A stretch of 64,000 nt of DNA from Aphelidium insulamus (taxonomy: Eukaryota; Aphelidiomycota; Aphelidea; Aphelidiaceae): the NCBI GenBank assembly GCA_036784855.1, contig JAZDSV010000025.1, forward strand, positions 1 through 64,000. The letters run 5' to 3'. Positions 43,653-60,481 of this stretch are shown here, piece by piece. Below the pieces are notes generated by a model that saw only the letters and a list, made by a program, of their open reading frames with translations, did no database searches and was not told the DNA's origin. Every line of letters starts with the position of its first letter. Position 1 is the first letter of the stretch. A program made the position numbers and the translations under genes.

Positions 43653-43947
43653 TTTCTTCTTTTTGCAGAAGAGAAAGAAGGATGCCCGACGCGCCAGAAA
43701 ACGTGGCGGCCGACACGAGTCAAAAGAAACGCGCGAACGCCTCTTCACCAACTGCACATTTAATGGCGACTTCACGTTCAGCGGGAATATTTATATTGAC
43801 TCATACGGCTACCGCAACATTGGCGACATTCTTCGCCTTCAGGACCAGCGTCTGCGTCATGTCGCCGAACACCACTCTGGGTTAAATGTGGAAAGTGTGG
43901 CCCAAACCAGCACGACACCGGCTCCGCCTCCCGGGTCGTCGTCCTGA
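43445..43947 (+). CDS. Unassigned basic protein, antisense to the tandem-exon gene
   Basis: Exons 43445-43531 and 43669-43947 (donor GTGAGT, acceptor TTTTTGCAG, phase 0); 121 residues. The N-terminus is Ser/Leu/Pro-rich with a QQQQ run. A strongly basic stretch KRKKDARRARKRGGRH follows, then TNCTFNGDFTFSGNIYIDSYGYRN and a Pro/Ser tail. No family is recognised; the basic block could be a nuclear signal. An AATAAA lies 15 bases past the stop. The first exon lies in an intron of the minus-strand gene, and that gene's first exon lies in this intron. Confidence 0.5.
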
Positions 43948-44052
43948 CTCACTTTTTAATAAACTCCTTCCCCCCTTAAAAAAAAATCTGCAATACAAAG
44001 TATATATTGTTAAATGTTCATGTGAGAGCGTGGAGAGAGAAGACGCGAATAT

Positions 44053-44832
44053 TCAGCGCTTAAGCAATGCCGCGTTGTCCTGCTGGCCGCCCGCTATGGC
44101 GTCAATCGGGCCACCGTAATTGGTCAGCAGCAGCTGGTGCAGTGCGGTGTGATCCATGCCGGGCGACACTGATGTATCAACGGTGGGTGTTTGCGCGTGC
44201 ACTTTATCTGCTCTTGCTTCTTCCTTCTCGACTTCCTTCTTGGCTGCCGCAGTCTTATGCACGTCATTGTCTGCGCCCTTAATTGCGGCAGTGGCAAGAT
44301 CAGGCGCGGCATCAGACTTTGCGGCAGTAGTTCTTGGACTGTCCACCAAGCCCTGCACGATGGCAATGAGGTCATCGTCAGTCAATATGGGCGTCAGGGT
44401 GAATGAGCTCGTCGAAGGATCCGCCTGATCGTGATCCTCGATGTAGCCGCGCCACTTCTGATACCCCACCGGGCGCACCACCAGTTTCAGAGTTCGGCCC
44501 GGAACTTTCAGCGGCAGCGCCACCGAAGACTCTTTTGCTTCCTGGTCCATCAGCATCGCCATCAAGAAGTCAATGTCGTCGGAGCCATTATCATCGACTT
44601 TAATGCCACCATCCAACAACCACGACAAATCGGGCGCCATTGACGCCCATGTATGGCTGAACAAAAGGCCCGACATGGGCGGCAACTGTCCGCCAAACAA
44701 GAAATTCGGCAAGATGTCCAACATGCTTGTGTCTGTGGACACTGGTGCTGCAATGGCGCTTGGTGCAGATGCTGTCAATGCCATCAAAACAGCGGCGATT
44801 ACGGTAATGCGATTCTTTTTTACACAGTACAT
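44053..44832 (-). CDS. Secreted protein of unknown function
   Basis: Single exon, 259 residues from the Met that opens a clear signal peptide (ITVIAAVLMALTASAPSAIA). The frame is open ten residues further upstream, but that part weakens the leader. The mature part has PNFLFGGQLPPMSG, a VRPVGYQKWRGYIED stretch and an Ala/Lys/Glu-rich C-terminal region that is probably helical. There are almost no cysteines. No known family is recognised. Confidence 0.65.
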   Translation of the reverse strand: MYCVKKNRITVIAAVLMALTASAPSAIAAPVSTDTSMLDILPNFLFGGQLPPMSGLLFSHTWASMAPDLSWLLDGGIKVDDNGSDDIDFLMAMLMDQEAKESSVALPLKVPGRTLKLVVRPVGYQKWRGYIEDHDQADPSTSSFTLTPILTDDDLIAIVQGLVDSPRTTAAKSDAAPDLATAAIKGADNDVHKTAAAKKEVEKEEARADKVHAQTPTVDTSVSPGMDHTALHQLLLTNYGGPIDAIAGGQQDNAALLKR

Positions 44833-45145
44833 GGATGCTCTCGTGTGTCTGAAGTACAACAAATGAAAATAGAATGATCAGTGCTGAGCGAGTGCGGAAT
44901 CCGGCGCTTTTTATGGCCGCCAGAAATCAGTTGCGATCGCATAGATCGTTGCGATCTGATCGCCGATCGCTGCAATCGGCCAATGCCGTCACGGTAATCA
45001 CAATCAACGTTGATTTTATCGATGTTGAGTGGTGTTGCGGCGTTGCGGTCGGCACCATTATCTGCAACTTCAGTCGTTTAATTCTAATTAAATAGCATTT
45101 ATTTTAATGCACTGTGTTTCCTATTCGGTGTGTTGTCTGTGTGCT
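44833..45145. other. Intergenic region upstream of the secreted protein
   Basis: It contains several GATCG/CGATC motifs (44936-44972), some inverted, and a CCAAT at about 44981. No gene is seen. Confidence 0.5.
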
Positions 45146-47027
45146 TCACTGAAATCGACCGCAGGTCATCCAGGATCGGATAATGGTGATTGCTGCACCA
45201 TCTTTCCCGGCCACATCCATTGGTGTCTGTCGGCGCAGATTAAGTGCGTGTACTGAGGCACCAAACGACAAAAGCTCTTTGACGTTGTCACCTTCGTTAC
45301 TTGACGCCGCCTTGTGCAATGGAGTATTGTTGTCTCGGTCGAGTGCATTAACATTCGCCCATGCCAGATAAGTAATCTGACAACTGAAGTGTCTTCCGTT
45401 TCCGCAGCTGCATGTAGCGGGGATGAACCGTCAACACAAACGGTATTAACATTGGCGCCCGCAGAAATGAGCATTTCCGCAATTCTGTAGTGTGGAACGG
45501 CGCATGCCAGATATAATGCCGTTTCGTTTTCGCATCACGCGCTTCAACGTTTGCACCGGCTGCCAGCAAGACCGGTACAACCCAACTATAGCCATTCTCC
45601 GCGACAGCGTGTAGCGGAGTACGGCCGCAAAATATCGGTTGCATTGATTGTCGCACCGGCAGCAATTAGCGCCTTGATCGCCTGAAGAAAACCATCGCTT
45701 GAAGCAAAATGGAGTGCGGTCTCGCCGCAGTCATTTTTAGCATCAATGTCGGCCCCACGTTCCAGCAACAATGTCACCATTTCGATATTATTGCTGCCAA
45801 TTGCACGATGTAATACAGTGGTCTCATTGGAAGCTACAGCGTCGAGCGAGGCCCCCTCGTCAATTAGTGCAGCAGCAGTGTCAATATGGCCACCTGCGAC
45901 CGCGTAGAATAATGGAGTCTCTCGCGAGCTGCTCCGAGCGTCCAATTTGGCACCGTGCTTTATAAGCACTCGTGCAACGTCTGTTCTTCCATTAGTCGCG
46001 GCCACATGCAGCGCTGTAAGACGTTTCGTGGAGAAGCGAGCTTCCAGGTCGATATTTTTGGCTGCACAAAGAATTGCCGATACAAAGTCAGCATTTTTGC
46101 TCCTAGCTGCAATGTGCAATGCGCCCTCATTATCGATGTATCTGAAGTCAGCTTTGGACAAAATCGAAGCAGAATTTTCAAGCCTTTCACAAAGTCAACC
46201 GCCACTGCTTCCTCGAATACTTTCAAATCGTTGTCATCACCGCCAACAGCTCCGGCGTGACACAGGAGCCGTACTCCCGTCTTGTTCCGATGGCGTATCG
46301 CGACTTTAAGTGCACTTTGTCCGACGAGATTTACCTTGTTAACGTCATCCATTCCACAGAGTAGCTCTTCAACTGCTCGATTCGCGTGAAACTGACAGGC
46401 AGTGTGTAGCGGCGTGTTGCCATTTATATCCTTAAAATACGGATCAGCGCCATAGCGAAGCAGCAATTCCACCATCACAGCTTGATCATGGTGAAGAAGT
46501 GTCTGACCAGTATTGCTATCTTGACTATTGATTGCTACGCACTTTTGCGCGATGCTCTCCCGCACCGCCTGCACCAGACCACATCGAACGGCCTGCTGCA
46601 GAGATATTTCCGGCTCGTCGGGCATCGGCAGCCCTAGAGCGTCCCAAGCGCGACTCAGCCGGTGATACTTGGTGAAATCAGCAGGATACTCGCCATACTT
46701 GTAGTACTTCAATGCGGCCTCCAGCGCATCGGCAGTCACCAGGCTGACAATATCCTCGCCGTCGCTATTCACGTCGTCACGCATTTCATCGCTGATGCTC
46801 AATAAGCGTGTCAAGTACGTGTCTGCATTGCGTGGGTCAAGCAAGAGGTCGCGTCCAACGGCATATCGGCGTCCCTCGCATCGAAACACGACCATGTTGT
46901 ACTCTGCGCAGTCATAGGAACCATCGCGGAAAGGATCATCTGGGCATTGGCCACCGTCTGCCTGAGCGGGCGTAGATGTTGCAGCACATGCGTGGTCCAC
47001 CGGCTCCTCAGGCTCGGCTGTTGTCAT
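45146..47027 (-). pseudogene. BTB-like/ankyrin-repeat gene, broken copy
   Basis: Paralogue of the intact gene at 49374-51224. The first 300 residues are open (MVVFRCEGRRYAVGRDLLL, YYKYGEYPADF, then ankyrin repeats). Frame then breaks near 46160, 45640, 45530 and 45365, so the remaining repeats lie in alternating frames down to a stop at 45146. No intron with usable splice sites explains the breaks, and the intact paralogue has none. Repeats on both sides of each break are well conserved, so inactivation looks fairly recent. Some breaks could be sequence errors, but four is many. Confidence 0.8.
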
Positions 47028-47069
47028 CTGTCACTGCACTTGTGATTATTCGGCTTCGACATTATATAA

Positions 47070-47100
<31 letters not shown>

Positions 47101-48060
47101 AGTAGGAGGGCCACTCCTGCTCCTTCCACTTGCAAACCGTAGCTTTCACAGCTGAAAGGGTTCCTGCCATTGAGCCGCATACAACAGCAATAGCAGGTGA
47201 AACTATGTAATGGCAACTGCAGCCGGATAGAAGTTCTCAAATGTGTATTGATGCGATGTATTAATATAAATGTGGTAGATGATCATGAGTTCTGAGATTA
47301 TTGGGTTGATGTCATTGCTGTTGTGATGCCTACGTGCCATGCACATTTCATTCTCATTTTCCGCGACGTGCTGATACACGCTTGGAAACTGCTGGTGTAA
47401 TAATAGCGAAGCGTACAAAGGAATGCACTGAACACTGGCAGAGCAGGAGAGAAGAGGCGGTGCATTGATCAGTATGAAACGGAAACATACTGTCAGTGGC
47501 GTTGAGAAACATAGTCGCCTTCAAATGGATGAAACGTGCACGCGGTGCATCGATACACGGGTACAGATAGTTGACCACCTCGGGTCGCTAAGAAATACAG
47601 GCATAGTTGCGAGTGATCAGAAGTGAGTTATGTCAAGGAGTGTAGCTTGAGAAGCAAGATCTCAGTGTCGGCCACGCACCATGCTTTTTATATTTGCGCC
47701 TTATCGCAGGCTGTGACAGCCCGTCAAGGTCGGCACATCATTAGGGCAGCAAATGCGGTGGGGCCACTGTACATAAGAGCTGCGATCGTTTAAAGTGAAG
47801 GAGAATCGTTTGCAGTGAAGACAAGAATTTAACCGGTCGGTTACGACGTTAATGTAATCCGGCCTACAAGCGGCCTACTCTGATTTATTCAAGGCCTTCC
47901 GAGTTCCCAACACCCGTCTGAGATTTATAGCAACATCAGTCTAATGAGCCCGTAAAATCTCTATCCTGCGTGGCTTATAATAGTAAGTATGCTGTCAAAC
48001 GTCATGGTGCTTGTTTTATTCATTTTTTAAACCACGCAATCAATTACCGCACTAAACGCG
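47028..48060. other. Long intergenic region with AT microsatellite and repeated segment
   Basis: A (TA)n run lies at about 47074-47100. From 47147 to about 47800 two blocks match 48790-49215. Open frames of 64-74 codons on the minus strand look spurious. Confidence 0.6.
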
Positions 48061-49215
48061 TCAGCCACAGGTTGATCTGAAATAGCCACGCTTTTTGTTC
48101 CACGAGCACTTGCCCGTTTCATTCTCGGCAAACACAACAGCCCCTTTGGTGCACTTTGAATCACTGTACCGCGTTTCAGAATACTTGCCATTTACGCATT
48201 TTGTAATACGGTAGGGGAAATCATATCCAAGCGCTTTTCTGTCAACCAGATGACATTCATTGTGGCGAACATCCAAAAAGGACCCAGTGAACGAGCTGGC
48301 TTTACAACCCTTATTGGAATATATCTTCGTGAGGCTATAGCCGGTACCATTCATCAGATTTGGGATAGGGTCATGTTTGTGACCGTTCCTAAAGTAATAG
48401 AATACACCGCTAAAGCCATCACCTAGTTTCTCACAGTACCGGACGCCTTGACCTTGAAAATCTTCTGGATCGGAAGAATAACTCATTACCACCTGCGTTA
48501 CGTTGCCTTTGCCGCATGTCGTTTGGCTTTCGCCTTCAGTTTCATAGTAAACCTGAACATATTTGTCACTACGTGCACCAAACACAATGGCAGTTGTTGC
48601 CGCACAAATCGCGACTAGCAGAACTGTTGCGTGCATCGCTGCGTGCTGCTTAGCGATGAGATGGCGTATATATGTGTTTTTGTGTCATGCATCTGATTGG
48701 TCCACGCTATATTGCACGCCATATTAATTAAATGCAGCTCCAATCGCATAGTATCCGATTACGTCGCCTCCCCCTTGCAGCAATCAATAGTTTCACGGCT
48801 GAAAGGGTTCCTGTCATTGAGCCGCATACAGCAATAGTAGGTGAAACCATGTAATGGCAACTGCAGCAGGCGTAAAAAGTCTCAATGTGCATTGATGCAA
48901 TGTCTTGATATTGACGTGGTATATGCTCATAAGTTCTTGAGGTTATTAAGTTGATGTCAACACCACCACGGGTCCTCTGAAGTATAACGTCATAGTTATG
49001 GAGTTATGGAGTCATGAGTGAGAGAGTCAAGAGTCTGCTTCAAGTTATGTGAATTTGTGTTACTCGAGAAGCAGCATCTCTCAGTGTCGGCCACGCAAGC
49101 GCTTTTATATCTGCGCTTTATCGCAGGCTGTGGCGCAGTCGGGCAAGGTCGGCACATGACTGGTGCAACATATGCGGCGGGCCAATGTACATAAGAGGAT
49201 TCAGTGCAAAATTAA
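47147..49215. repeat. Dispersed direct repeat: 47147-47800 and 48790-49215
   Basis: Two blocks are shared. One begins with GCTGAAAGGGTTCCTG and ends near GGTTGATGTCA or AGTTGATGTCA; the other begins near CTCAGTGTCGGCCACGCA and ends with GTACATAAGAG. Identity is about 80-85%. The left copy is upstream of the broken ankyrin gene, and the right copy is downstream of the intact one. The second block has a promoter-like look (CTTTTATAT), which is inference. Confidence 0.8.
48061..48636 (-). CDS. Secreted cysteine-rich protein of unknown function
   Basis: Single exon, 191 residues. The signal peptide (LLVAICAATTAIVFG) is clear. The mature protein has eight cysteines, several N-x-T sites and the motif KCSWNKKRGYF near the end. 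The pattern suggests a disulphide-bonded extracellular domain, but I do not recognise it. An ATTGG box lies about 60 bases upstream. Confidence 0.7.
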   Translation of the reverse strand: MHATVLLVAICAATTAIVFGARSDKYVQVYYETEGESQTTCGKGNVTQVVMSYSSDPEDFQGQGVRYCEKLGDGFSGVFYYFRNGHKHDPIPNLMNGTGYSLTKIYSNKGCKASSFTGSFLDVRHNECHLVDRKALGYDFPYRITKCVNGKYSETRYSDSKCTKGAVVFAENETGKCSWNKKRGYFRSTCG

Positions 49216-49373
49216 ACATGCTCTAAAGCCATTCCGCTAAGAATTAACAAGACAATTGCATAAAACAGCAGCTGTGGCAGATTATATTTCCTCATTTGAA
49301 TTCATCAAAGCAACCTTTACTGATCTCGACGGCACTTTGCCCAGAACTGAATCGAACTAGAGGCATCGCCGTC
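48637..49373. other. Intergenic region with right copy of dispersed repeat
   Basis: Apart from the repeat copy at 48790-49215 no gene or structure is seen. Confidence 0.55.
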
Positions 49374-51224
49374 TTAATTTGCCACCTCGAGCGGCCTCTT
49401 GCGACAATTGTTTAGCGCAGAAACCGATGCGTCATGGGACAGAAAAATCCGAATCACTGCACCAGAGTTACACTGCGCGGCCTTGTGCAGTGGGCTGTTG
49501 TTATCGCGGTCGAGTGCATTCACGTTAGCTCCCTTCCGTAAAAGTAATTTGACAATGGAGGCTGCGCCCAGTCTGGCCGCCACATGTAATGGTGACTCTC
49601 CATCAACACTAACTGCATTGACATCAGCACCAGCCGCAACGAGCAGCTCGACCATTTCTTGATTCTGGCTATTGCAAGCGAAAAGCAGTGCAGTGTCGTG
49701 ATGAATGTCGCGTGCATTGATGTCGGCACCTGCAGCAAGTAGAGCCCGGGCAGCATGAAAGTTGTTGGTTTTTGCCACCAGGTGAAGAGGTGTGCAGCCA
49801 GTACTGTCAGTAGCGTCAATTGCCGCACCACCAGCTAGTAAGGCCCGGATAATTTCAACTAGCCCGGCCTTTGCGGCCACATGCAGTGCGGTTTCCTCAA
49901 GATCGTTTCGTGCGTCATGTTTGGCGCCGCGTACCAGCAGAGTCTGGACTGTATCGGTCTTGCCGCACTTTGCTGCGCAATGAAGAGCAGTGTTTTGGTC
50001 GGCGTCATGCACGTCGATTGCGGCGCCCTGGTCGATCAGTGCCGACACAGTTGCCGCAAACCCATGTTTAGCCGCACTGAACAATGGGGTCTGCTGGGAA
50101 TTCGATTGCGCCTCCAAATTGGCACCATGCTTGATGAGAAGTCGAACAGCGTCTGTTTTTCCATTCGCTGCGGCCACATGCAGCGCTGTGAGGCCGGCTG
50201 CGGTGGTACGCACGTCCACTTCAATATTCGCGACAGTGGTCAACATTGCCGTCAAGAAGCCAATATTATGCTTTCTGGCCGCCAGGTGCAATGCGGCCCC
50301 ATAATGAACCTTATCTGATGTGTCCATGACGCCAAATTCCATCAGAATTCTTGCTCCCTCAACGAAATCGGTCGTCAATGCTAGTTCGAGCGGCGTACAG
50401 CCGGCTGAATCCATGTTGCTAGTTACATTGTCACCAGCAAGGCACAGAAGTCGCATGCCCACCGCGTTCCGATGGCGAATTGCCACCATAAGTGCCGTGT
50501 CATCGTTGTCATTCGTGTAATCGAAATCAAACATTGTACCTACGAGCTTCTCCACTGCCAGGTTCGCGTGGAATCGGCAGGCAATGTGCAATGGAGTGTT
50601 GTCAGAAGTATCAATGGCGTAAGGGTCGGCTCCACAGAGTAACAGCAGTTCCACCATCTCGCCCTGATTGTGTCGGGCGGCAATGTGAAGCAGGGAGCAG
50701 TCGGATGGACCTTCGAAACTCTTGACGACTTGTGGGTCAGTCAAGATCTTTTCCCGCACCGCCTGCACCATACCACATCGAACCGCGTGTTGTATAGATA
50801 CATCTGGCTCGTCGGGCATTGGCAGCCCTAGAGCGTCCCACGCGCGACTCAGCCGGTGATACTTGTTGAATTGAGCAGGATACTCGCCATACTTGTAGTA
50901 CTCCAATGCGGCATCCAACGCATCAGCAGTCACCAAACTGACCACATACTCTCCCGCGCTATTCACGTCGCCGTGCAATCTGTCACTTATACTCAACAGG
51001 CGCGTCAAGTACGTGTCCGCATTGCGTGGGTGCAGCAAAAGGTCGCGTCCAATGGCAAATCGGCGCCCTTCACATCGAAATACGACCATATCATTGGCTT
51101 TGCAGTCAAACGTATCCGCCGCAAGAGATGCGTCAGTTGAGCACTGGCCGTTGTCGACGGCACGCACGGGTTCAGATACCGCGCTGGTTGAATCGACCGG
51201 CTCCTCAAGCTCCGCTGCGGTCAT
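49374..51224 (-). CDS. BTB-like/ankyrin-repeat protein, intact copy
   Basis: Single exon, 616 residues from the Met equivalent to that of the broken paralogue; the frame is open 13 codons further upstream. The N-terminal part (MVVFRCEGRRFAIGRDLLLHP, TYLTRLLSI, ALEYYKYGEYP) resembles a T1/BTB (KCTD-like) oligomerisation fold. About twelve ankyrin repeats follow, with consensus motifs such as TALHVAAANGKTDAVRLLIKHGA and TPLHLVAK. These give protein-protein contact surfaces. BTB-plus-ankyrin proteins often act as cullin-3 adaptors, but that role is not shown here. No signal peptide is present. Confidence 0.8.
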   Translation of the reverse strand: MTAAELEEPVDSTSAVSEPVRAVDNGQCSTDASLAADTFDCKANDMVVFRCEGRRFAIGRDLLLHPRNADTYLTRLLSISDRLHGDVNSAGEYVVSLVTADALDAALEYYKYGEYPAQFNKYHRLSRAWDALGLPMPDEPDVSIQHAVRCGMVQAVREKILTDPQVVKSFEGPSDCSLLHIAARHNQGEMVELLLLCGADPYAIDTSDNTPLHIACRFHANLAVEKLVGTMFDFDYTNDNDDTALMVAIRHRNAVGMRLLCLAGDNVTSNMDSAGCTPLELALTTDFVEGARILMEFGVMDTSDKVHYGAALHLAARKHNIGFLTAMLTTVANIEVDVRTTAAGLTALHVAAANGKTDAVRLLIKHGANLEAQSNSQQTPLFSAAKHGFAATVSALIDQGAAIDVHDADQNTALHCAAKCGKTDTVQTLLVRGAKHDARNDLEETALHVAAKAGLVEIIRALLAGGAAIDATDSTGCTPLHLVAKTNNFHAARALLAAGADINARDIHHDTALLFACNSQNQEMVELLVAAGADVNAVSVDGESPLHVAARLGAASIVKLLLRKGANVNALDRDNNSPLHKAAQCNSGAVIRIFLSHDASVSALNNCRKRPLEVAN

Positions 51225-51680
51225 TGGAAAATGAAACGAACGTTCCCCTGGGAGCAATCCCAAAATTTCTCAATGCTGATTCATCTCACAAGGAGTGCGA
51301 AGTGTTTATTTAAGTAGGTCAATTACTGCCGCGCGGCCAAGTGCCATAGCCGTCTCAGTAAGGAGGTACAAAACCAAATGGTGCGCGCTGTAACGTTACC
51401 CGACGACTATGATTCCAGCAGAGCGGATCCAGACCTTTGACTAGCAAGACAACCCTGAAAATGAAGTGATGTAAATAATCCATCATGTATTAATAAATAC
51501 CTTCGCCTCCAAAAAAGAACTTGACGAGTGCTGAGTAGCAGCTTAATTAAATACACGTTAACGCTTGATAAATAACAACAAAGCATATTCATAAAAGCAG
51601 TTAATACATTGATAATGGATGATGCGCGCCACTTGGCACACCCGTAACTAGCGCAGCCGCAATTACTTGGCCGAGACATT
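51225..51680. other. Intergenic region between the ankyrin gene and MCM4
   Basis: It contains the ankyrin gene's upstream region and the 3' flank of MCM4. A 131-codon frame at 51407-51802 is an artefact overlapping MCM4 in another frame. Confidence 0.55.
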
Positions 51681-54974
<3,294 letters not shown>

Positions 54975-55562
54975 TGTTGCTGTTGCTGAAACAGTTGTGT
55001 GTGATTAAGTGAAAATGCAGATTGAATCTGCTTACAGTTGATTTCTTTGCTTACTCATTGCTTAATACTTCTCTTGTTAAGTCCTCAAACTCTACGGCTG
55101 TGGCTTGAAATGGAGTGCCGCATATACCCTTTGTGCTCTTTCTTGCTTGCTACCTTTCACAAACGTTATCTTCTCCAAAGACTGGTTGTACTTGATTTCT
55201 TCTTGACGTCCACGATTTCTATTCCACGCCAGTTACGATTTCTCTGCATCTTATATTGCCTTATCCTACACTCTCTACTGCATTTTATCGATACTTCAGC
55301 ACTTTCTTTTCGTCGGAGTCATCAATTCCCGACATTTGATAGCAACAGCTAAGAGTCTGGTACGGCGCATCATTTAAAGTGCCATAGATCTGGTATGTAG
55401 TGCCCAAGACGGAGCTCTTAGAATACACATCAATATAGATCGATTGTTGCCCAGCTATCGGCGGTAGAATCTGCGCTGATCTATGAATGGAGAATAATAT
55501 ATTCCACTTGGGAAGTGCATAAAACCTTATATGCACATAATCATCATATATTGGAGGAACTT
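54975..55562. other. Intergenic region upstream of MCM4
   Basis: A 100-codon minus-strand frame (55285-55587) has protein-like composition (YDDYVHIRFYALPKWN, GQQSIYIDVYSK) and two adjacent Cys. It overlaps the end of the next gene and has no clear start, so it may be a small gene, an alternative last exon or chance. Nothing else is seen. Confidence 0.35.
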
Positions 55563-56323
55563 TCAGTGACAGACGGCTCGGGCACACTGCTCACAGGTTT
55601 GCGGCAGAATTTCGCAGTTGTCATCGCTGTCCTTGTTGGGGCCGCACTGACACACGGGCATCATCTTGGTGCACGCCACGCACTTGTCGCCAGCACCATT
55701 ATCTTGCATCTGCGCGGCAGGTGGATTTGCATGGTGGGCGGTTGCGTTGGCGACGCAGCGCGTGTACGCACAGTCGAACGTGGACTGTGGCTGCAGGACA
55801 CACGCGTCCTCTGGCCGGCACTGATTACAGTCGGGTATGGACTGGATGCACGCCACCGGTCCGTCATCCTCGGCTGGTGGTGGACAGCTGCCATCTGCAC
55901 CATTCGAGCAGGTCGACACCTTTGGCACGCAATAGCCGCCAGAGTTGCCGGTGGGGTAGACACACTTGGACGTCTGATTGCATTGAGCGCCGGCAAACCC
56001 GCCGCAGTTGGGCGCTGCATATATTAGCACCGATATCATATATACAGAGAGAGAGAGAGAATATGTGTGTGGCACCTACCTGCACACGTGGGACACTGCC
56101 ACTTCCGGTCGCCACCTCCATGGCGCTTGACAAACTTGTGCTTGTGGCAGCCCGGTTCCGCGGCAGTCACTTGATATTGCAGTGGACAGTCGGCCACGGG
56201 GCACCGATGTGCGTACGTGGGCAACTCATAGAACTGAGATGCGCTACCGGCCACCACCACGCAACCACTATCACTTAGCAGGCAGGTCAGCGCAATAAGC
56301 GCCACAACGGCCACGGAGAACAT
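55563..56323 (-). CDS. Secreted cysteine-rich protein
   Basis: Exons 56080-56323 and 55563-56014; 231 residues. The signal peptide (FSVAVVALIALTCLLSDSGCVVVAG) is followed by HRCPVADCPLQYQV, GCHKHKF and KWQCPTCA, which form a possible zinc-ribbon or C4-like knuckle. The second exon has about 20 cysteines in spaced motifs (CNQTSKCVYPTG, CNQCRPEDACVLQ, CVACTKMMPVCQCG, CEQCARAVC). The layout resembles extracellular disulphide-rich domains. No family is assigned. A CT microsatellite occupies the 65-base intron. Confidence 0.7.
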
Positions 56324-56922
56324 TTTCGTAGGTGTGGAAGTGTATAAATGTGGCGCCGCGCACTCTGCGTCACTGTCGCGGTTTTGTATTGCGCGCGTGT
56401 CGCCTGTCAGCTGGCAGCTGTTTGCCTTTGATGGCGTCTATGTCTGTCATCTGTCGTCTGTCTGGCACACTATATCTGCCTGTCATACGTGCATTGTGCC
56501 CTACTCATGTTATATGGTGTTCCTATAATATACGTCCACTGTATCAAACAGCTCCATCGGCATATATACTATTGATGCCGATAATATATATGTCTTTATT
56601 CGGTAGTTGTGCCTTGAGTAAACGGTGAAGCTGAAGTGGTTATGTATATGGAGGAGTAATCCATTGCTATTCTGGTACTAATGCAGGCCTGTTGCACATC
56701 GTCATTGCTCTACATAAAATATGCAACACACAAAATACTACATAGGAGCTATGAACTATGGAAGGGACAACTGCCTATTGCACCCGCACTGGTGGTTCTT
56801 GTACCTGCGCGCGGCAGTATGATAAGAATACCATTATTATGGGTCCGCTCTTGATAATACACTGCAGTTTAACCAGCAGCGAAACAATTCCATCACCGCA
56901 AGCAGATCCACAATTGCACATA
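56324..56922. other. Divergent intergenic region upstream of RPT5
   Basis: The frame is open in phase with RPT5 from 56758, but the extra residues are not family-like. No other gene is seen. Confidence 0.55.
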
Positions 56923-58600
<1,678 letters not shown>

Positions 58601-58792
58601 CCATGTGATGTCCAATAAACTCTTTCGCCGTCTGTTGTCAATATATATCCTTGTGTCTACATATACGTACAAATGTCACCCCGTGTAAATAACACAAATT
58701 GATACTGACTGTTCTACTACCAGAGAAAGTAAATACGAAATAGACTATGATCACGCATGAAAATTGCTTATATGCCATTACATGAATGGGGT

Positions 58793-58808
58793 GGTGTTTA
58801 AAAACACC
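58793..58808 (-). terminator. Histone mRNA 3' stem-loop (H3)
   Basis: On the coding strand GGTGTT-TTTA-AACACC forms a 6-bp stem and 4-base loop, followed by an ACC flank, 48 bases after the H3 stop. It fits the GGYYYU...ARRRCC consensus of histone stem-loops bound by SLBP. The identical element follows H4. Confidence 0.85.
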
Positions 58809-58855
58809 GTTTAAGTTGTTTAACTTGAAGCTATTATGCAATCAGAGCAGAACAT

Positions 58856-59851
<996 letters not shown>

Positions 59852-59901
59852 ATATTGCCCGCGATGTTCACTTGATACTCTTATCTATCTATCTCATCAA
59901 C

Positions 59902-59917
59902 GGTGTTTTTAAACACC
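59902..59917 (+). terminator. Histone mRNA 3' stem-loop (H4)
   Basis: GGTGTT-TTTA-AACACC, 51 bases past the H4 stop, followed by ACCCCAT. The same sequence is found, on the coding strand, 3' of H3. Confidence 0.87.
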
Positions 59918-59974
59918 ACCCCATTTGCAATCGGCGATGGACCTTCTTTCCCACTTGTTATCTGATCACCTCAC

Positions 59975-60448
59975 ATGCTGGCCCTTTACTCTATTGCACT
60001 ATTGGCCGTTGTGGCTGCCGTGCCTCATCCGCCTCCCCTGCGACGGGCAATTAGACCTGCGGACTTTTTGACCCTGAAGGTTGACTGCAACGAGGCGTTA
60101 TGCTCGCCTCGCTATGCAGAGTCACTGCTGGCAAGGTCGCGCTATCAGCAACGTGTGGCATTTGTGGAATGTGAAGCTGCCAGCTATAGAATGCGGTCCG
60201 ATGTCTTTGATGACGTGATGGCTCGTGGCGTGCCCGAAGGAGCAGTGCAGCTATATCACAAATCGTACAATCAAGCTGAGTGCGCGCTGCGGTGCATGCA
60301 GCATCTACACCATCGCGGTGATGGGGAAGTGCGTCAAGAACCTGTGCAGATTACCCGCGCCAGAAGTATCGCCGTTCACTCTGTCGCGGCACTGCTCACC
60401 GACACTTGCACCTTTGCAAAGGAGTTCCGCAATAAAATTGATAGTTGA
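59975..60448 (+). CDS. Small secreted protein of unknown function
   Basis: Single exon, 157 residues. The signal peptide is short (MLALYSIALLAVVAAV), followed by a Pro-rich stretch and about six cysteines (DCNEALCSPRYAESLLARS, FVECEAASYRM, ECALRCMQHLH). It is the first of several small secreted proteins packed up to the right edge. No family is recognised. Confidence 0.65.
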   Translation: MLALYSIALLAVVAAVPHPPPLRRAIRPADFLTLKVDCNEALCSPRYAESLLARSRYQQRVAFVECEAASYRMRSDVFDDVMARGVPEGAVQLYHKSYNQAECALRCMQHLHHRGDGEVRQEPVQITRARSIAVHSVAALLTDTCTFAKEFRNKIDS

Positions 60449-60481
60449 GGGTACATCCTGAAAAAGGTGCAAATTGCTGCA

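Noticed and set aside
47046-47578. Three minus-strand frames of 64-74 codons
   Set aside because: They lie in intergenic DNA with an AT microsatellite and a duplicated segment, and have no conserved features.
56758-56922. In-frame upstream extension of RPT5
   Set aside because: The known family starts at the later Met and the extension has no family-like sequence.
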